Below are positions 61,070 through 64,000 of a stretch of DNA of 64,000 bases, one piece after another (the first letter of the stretch is position 1; every line of letters starts with the position of its first letter). This DNA is from Spiractinospora alimapuensis (GTDB lineage: Bacteria > Actinomycetota > Actinomycetes > Streptosporangiales > Streptosporangiaceae), in NCBI RefSeq assembly GCF_018437505.1, contig NZ_CP072467.1, forward strand, positions 5,232,010-5,296,009. The letters run 5' to 3'. Below the pieces are notes generated by a model that saw nothing but the letters and a program-made list of their open reading frames with translations, was not told the origin of the DNA and searched no databases. The position numbers were made by a program, and so were the translations under genes.

Positions 61070-64000
61070 CTAGACGATCCGAATGAGGCTCTCGATCAGC
61101 GCGCGTACATAGGCGACCTCTGGAGAGTCGAGGTCAAGGTACTGCCGTTCCGCGATCTCGAGAGTGGTTCTCGCCGCGCGCCGGGCTCCCTGGTCGATCA
61201 ACACTTGTCCCAGGAGCGTGAGGGATTGCGCGCGTTCATTGGTCAAGGCGAAGCGCTCCGCGTCGCTCAACGCCGCTGACGCGAGGTCGTGGGCGAGCGT
61301 CAGATTCCCGCGACGGTGTTCCACGGATCCGAGCCCGATCCTGCACTCAACGTGTGCTACCGGATTGACATACGTCGCGCAGAGAACTCGACACTGGGTG
61401 AAATATGTTTCAGCCTCATCGAGGTGATCTTGATTGAGATAAAGGCGGCCGATATTACTCAATGCCATGGCCTCGGTCCACGGGTCGCTGACCTCGCGGT
61501 GGATCTCCAGCGCTGTACCGAAATGAGCCAGCGCCTCCTGGTGTTTCCCGCGATAGGACAATACCTCGGCGAGATTGCCGAGGATGACCCCTTCGCGGCG
61601 CCGGTCTCCGAGTTCCCGCGCCCCCGCGAGGGCCTCGTGACACAGCGCCGTCGACTCGCGATGATATCCGAGGGACTGCAGCGCGCCCGCGAGATGGGTC
61701 TTTGTGGTGACTATGGCGCTCACATCACCCAGCCGTTCCTGGATCCGCAGAGCTTCGCTGTGTGCGGCGATGGCGTCGTGGAAGGCGCCGGATCGAAAGT
61801 GACAGGCGCCGCGTCGATCCATGCTCAGCGCGATGCCCCGCTCATCGCCAACGCGCTCGAAGAGCTCTTGGGCCCGTTTATGCAGCTCGACTCCTGCCGC
61901 GTGCCGTCCGGTGACGAATGCGATCACACCTTGCTGGTCGAGCGCCCGCGCCTCGCCCTCGATGTCGCCCGCGTTCTGCCACAGTCGTCGTGCGGTGCTG
62001 ACTCGCTCGTCCGCCTCCCGCACCGCGCCGGAGCGCCACAGCGCTCGTGCCAGCTCGTAGTTGGCCTGGGCGACGTCGCGCTCCTCCCCCCGGGCCTGCC
62101 AGATGTCCAGGGCTTGGCGATGCAGGTCGACGCGCACGTCCCAGGGGCCGTGCGCGTCGATGTGCTCGGCGATCGCGTGGGTCAGGGCCGCGGCGTACCA
62201 GGCGTGGGGCCCCTGAGCGGCGTGGCCGATGACCGCGAGCACGGCGGGGATTCGCGTGGACAGCCAGGCGAACGCGGCGTCCCGTGATGTCAGCGGATGT
62301 GCCTCTGTGCTCGCGGCGGGAGCCAGCAGGTGTTCCTGTCGCATTCGGTGTGGATAGAGCGTCCGATCGGCGTGGGAGCAACCGCGCAGGTAGGCGTCCA
62401 GCATGCGCAGTGTCGCGCTCTCCCGTTCCGGAGCCGGCAGTTCCTCGCGTGCCCTGCCACGGGCGAAGTCCATGACCAGGGCGTGCGCGCGGTAGGTGCC
62501 CGCGGCCGCCCCCGTCTCCAGGAGGGATGCGCCCACCAGCTCCTCGAACACCTCCTCCGCGCGTTCCGGCTCCAGCCCGGCGAGGGCGGCACCGGCGTGG
62601 AGGTCGATCGTGAGATGGGGGTGTAGGCCTAGGCGGAGGAACGCGTCGTGCGCCGCCCGCGACAGGCTGCGCAACGAAACCGGGAACACGACGGCGAGTT
62701 GCCGGTATCCAACGCGGAACTCGCGCAGGGTGTCCTTGGCGGAGCGGAGCCGGTGAATGATGGCCGCGGCGGTCCACTCCCCGCCGGTGGTGAGTCGGGT
62801 GGCGATCAGCCGGAGCGCGAGCGGAAGGTTCCCGCAGAGCCGGACCAGGTCGGCTATCTCCGTGGTGGTGTAGTCGACCTCGTGGGAGCTCTGGTGGCGG
62901 GCGATGGTGGTGAACACGGTGACCGCCTCCTCGGTGCGGGGCTCCCGGAGTCGGAGATGGAACGCGCCGTCGATGTCCGCGAGCTGATTGCGACTGGTGA
63001 TGAGCACCGCGCAGCCGGGGCCGGAGGGAAGGAGCGGCGCCACCTGTTCGGCGCTGGCCGCGTCGTCGAGCAGGAGCAGGATCCGTCGGTGGGACGTGTG
63101 GTCGCGCCACACCGCCATCCGTTGGTGGACGGTGTCGCCGGTCCTCTCCATCGGGACGCCGACCAGCTCCAGCAGCTGCCCGAGCGCTTCGAGCGCGCCC
63201 ACTGGTTCCTGGTTTTCGTCGTGGCCGCGAAGGTCCACGACCCAGCTTCCATCCCCGAACTCGCCCGCCAGTCGGTGCGCGGCGCGTACGACCAGGCTGG
63301 TCTTCCCGACGCCGGGCATCCCGCTGATCACGCATACGTTCGCGGCCTGGGAGGGTTCCGCGGGTTTCAGGGCACCAAGGAGCAGGTCGAGCTCCCGCGT
63401 GCGGTCCGCGAAGTCGGCGAGGTCCCGCGGCAGGTTCGTCCGCAGCGGAGGGGCCTCGACCGTCCGGACGGTGCTCCCCGCGTGACCGTTGCTCCGCGAT
63501 GCCTCACCACGCTCGCTACGCCGCAGGATTTCCTGGTTCAGGCGCACGAGATGGGGACTGGGATCTGATCCCGTCTCCTCCGCCAGTCGGCGCCGGATGC
63601 GTTGGAACTCCAACAGAGCGTCCGCGGAACGGTCGAGCAGTGCCAGTGCCCGCATCAGGTGGCCGCTCAAAGCCTCGTTGAGCGGATACTCGACACTCGC
63701 CGCGCCGAGCGTCTCCACGACGTCCTCACCTCGGCCCTGCCGTAGCGCCGCCGATGCCCACTTCCCCAGCACGGCTTGGTGTGCGCTGGTCATGCTCGTA
63801 CGCATCTCACCGGCCCAGCGTCCGGGCAATCCCCCGAGCGGGTCGCCCTGCCACAGGTCCAGCGCCGTCTCCAGCATGTCGACACCGGCGTCACCGTCCT
63901 CCCGCCGCAGATAGGCGGCGGCACGGGAACGCAGCGCGGAGAACTCGAGCCAGTCCACCGAGTCATCGGTCAGATCCAGGACGTAGCCGTTGCCACGCTG
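61070..64000 (-). CDS. SARP/AfsR-type transcriptional regulator, C-terminal part (runs off right edge)
   Basis: An uninterrupted minus-strand frame of 977 codons that continues past the right edge. The visible N-terminal part is the bacterial transcriptional activation domain (DSVDWLEFSALRSRAAAYLR, EYPLNEALSGHLMRALALLD, LAEETGSDPSPHLVRLNQEI). The winged-helix DNA-binding domain expected before it lies outside the window. Next is NB-ARC with VISGMPGVGKTSLVVRAAHR and RRILLLLDDAASAEQ, then a long TPR region (GIALSMDRRGACHFRSGAFH and further repeats). AfsR-type proteins activate secondary-metabolite clusters. Confidence 0.9.
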   Translation of the reverse strand, partial: QRGNGYVLDLTDDSVDWLEFSALRSRAAAYLRREDGDAGVDMLETALDLWQGDPLGGLPGRWAGEMRTSMTSAHQAVLGKWASAALRQGRGEDVVETLGAASVEYPLNEALSGHLMRALALLDRSADALLEFQRIRRRLAEETGSDPSPHLVRLNQEILRRSERGEASRSNGHAGSTVRTVEAPPLRTNLPRDLADFADRTRELDLLLGALKPAEPSQAANVCVISGMPGVGKTSLVVRAAHRLAGEFGDGSWVVDLRGHDENQEPVGALEALGQLLELVGVPMERTGDTVHQRMAVWRDHTSHRRILLLLDDAASAEQVAPLLPSGPGCAVLITSRNQLADIDGAFHLRLREPRTEEAVTVFTTIARHQSSHEVDYTTTEIADLVRLCGNLPLALRLIATRLTTGGEWTAAAIIHRLRSAKDTLREFRVGYRQLAVVFPVSLRSLSRAAHDAFLRLGLHPHLTIDLHAGAALAGLEPERAEEVFEELVGASLLETGAAAGTYRAHALVMDFARGRAREELPAPERESATLRMLDAYLRGCSHADRTLYPHRMRQEHLLAPAASTEAHPLTSRDAAFAWLSTRIPAVLAVIGHAAQGPHAWYAAALTHAIAEHIDAHGPWDVRVDLHRQALDIWQARGEERDVAQANYELARALWRSGAVREADERVSTARRLWQNAGDIEGEARALDQQGVIAFVTGRHAAGVELHKRAQELFERVGDERGIALSMDRRGACHFRSGAFHDAIAAHSEALRIQERLGDVSAIVTTKTHLAGALQSLGYHRESTALCHEALAGARELGDRRREGVILGNLAEVLSYRGKHQEALAHFGTALEIHREVSDPWTEAMALSNIGRLYLNQDHLDEAETYFTQCRVLCATYVNPVAHVECRIGLGSVEHRRGNLTLAHDLASAALSDAERFALTNERAQSLTLLGQVLIDQGARRAARTTLEIAERQYLDLDSPEVAYVRALIESLIRIV

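Overview
The window is high-GC DNA with GTG and TTG starts, Shine-Dalgarno sites, a mycelial-actinomycete set of regulators (IclR, SARP and NB-ARC proteins), cysteine-free ribosomal protein paralogues and a CSG-type histidine ammonia-lyase. It looks like a chromosomal segment of a filamentous actinomycete, possibly of the Nocardiopsaceae/Streptosporangiales type; that taxonomic placement is inference. No rRNA and no phage genes were seen. There is one tRNA, one IS element, one riboswitch and several decayed genes.

Layout. 1-1191: 5' part of hutH, divergent from an IclR regulator, with CRISPR-like degenerate repeats between them. 1192-5259: IclR gene, a YeeE/YedE sulfur-compound permease, a frameshifted ORF and two little-known genes. 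5685-9103: a frameshifted FAD monooxygenase coupled to a TetR regulator, and an MFS exporter. 9230-12177: a FecCD-type metal-chelate uptake operon preceded by a Zur-like box. 12655-17705: an IclR gene, an M20 peptidase, a leader ORF, a class V aminotransferase fold enzyme and a YfcC-type permease. 17836-26285: IclR regulator, self-sufficient P450 (CYP116B-like), GntP-type permease, homogentisate dioxygenase, an unknown enzyme and fumarylacetoacetase, which together look like an aromatic-acid catabolic operon. 26448-29536: a large coiled-coil protein and a DUF1349 protein.

29607-39134 is an aldarate (glucarate/galactarate) regulon: talarate/galactarate dehydratase with a TctABC transporter on the minus strand, and a LysR regulator, 5-dehydro-4-deoxyglucarate dehydratase, ketoglutarate-semialdehyde dehydrogenase and glucarate dehydratase on the plus strand. 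A conserved 44-bp element lies upstream of both arms, so they are probably co-regulated. 39486-42671 holds a DUF418 membrane protein, a remnant of a short-chain dehydrogenase, a Zur-boxed cluster of cysteine-poor ribosomal proteins (S18, L28, S14, L32) and tRNA-Arg(UCU). 42940-52371 is a cobalamin block (cobD, cobQ, and cobN behind a cobalamin riboswitch) interleaved with a Ser/Thr kinase, a MarR pseudogene and a small membrane protein.

52577-64000: an NfeD/SPFH membrane pair, a quinone oxidoreductase, a glycosyltransferase-like protein overlapping a PfkB sugar kinase, a STAND (NB-ARC/TPR) protein with a RHIM-like N-terminal motif, an IS5-family element with a programmed -1 frameshift, and a SARP/AfsR-type regulator that runs off the right edge. 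The best candidates for undescribed biology are the P450-homogentisate operon with its unassigned middle enzyme, and the GT-like/PfkB/STAND group.
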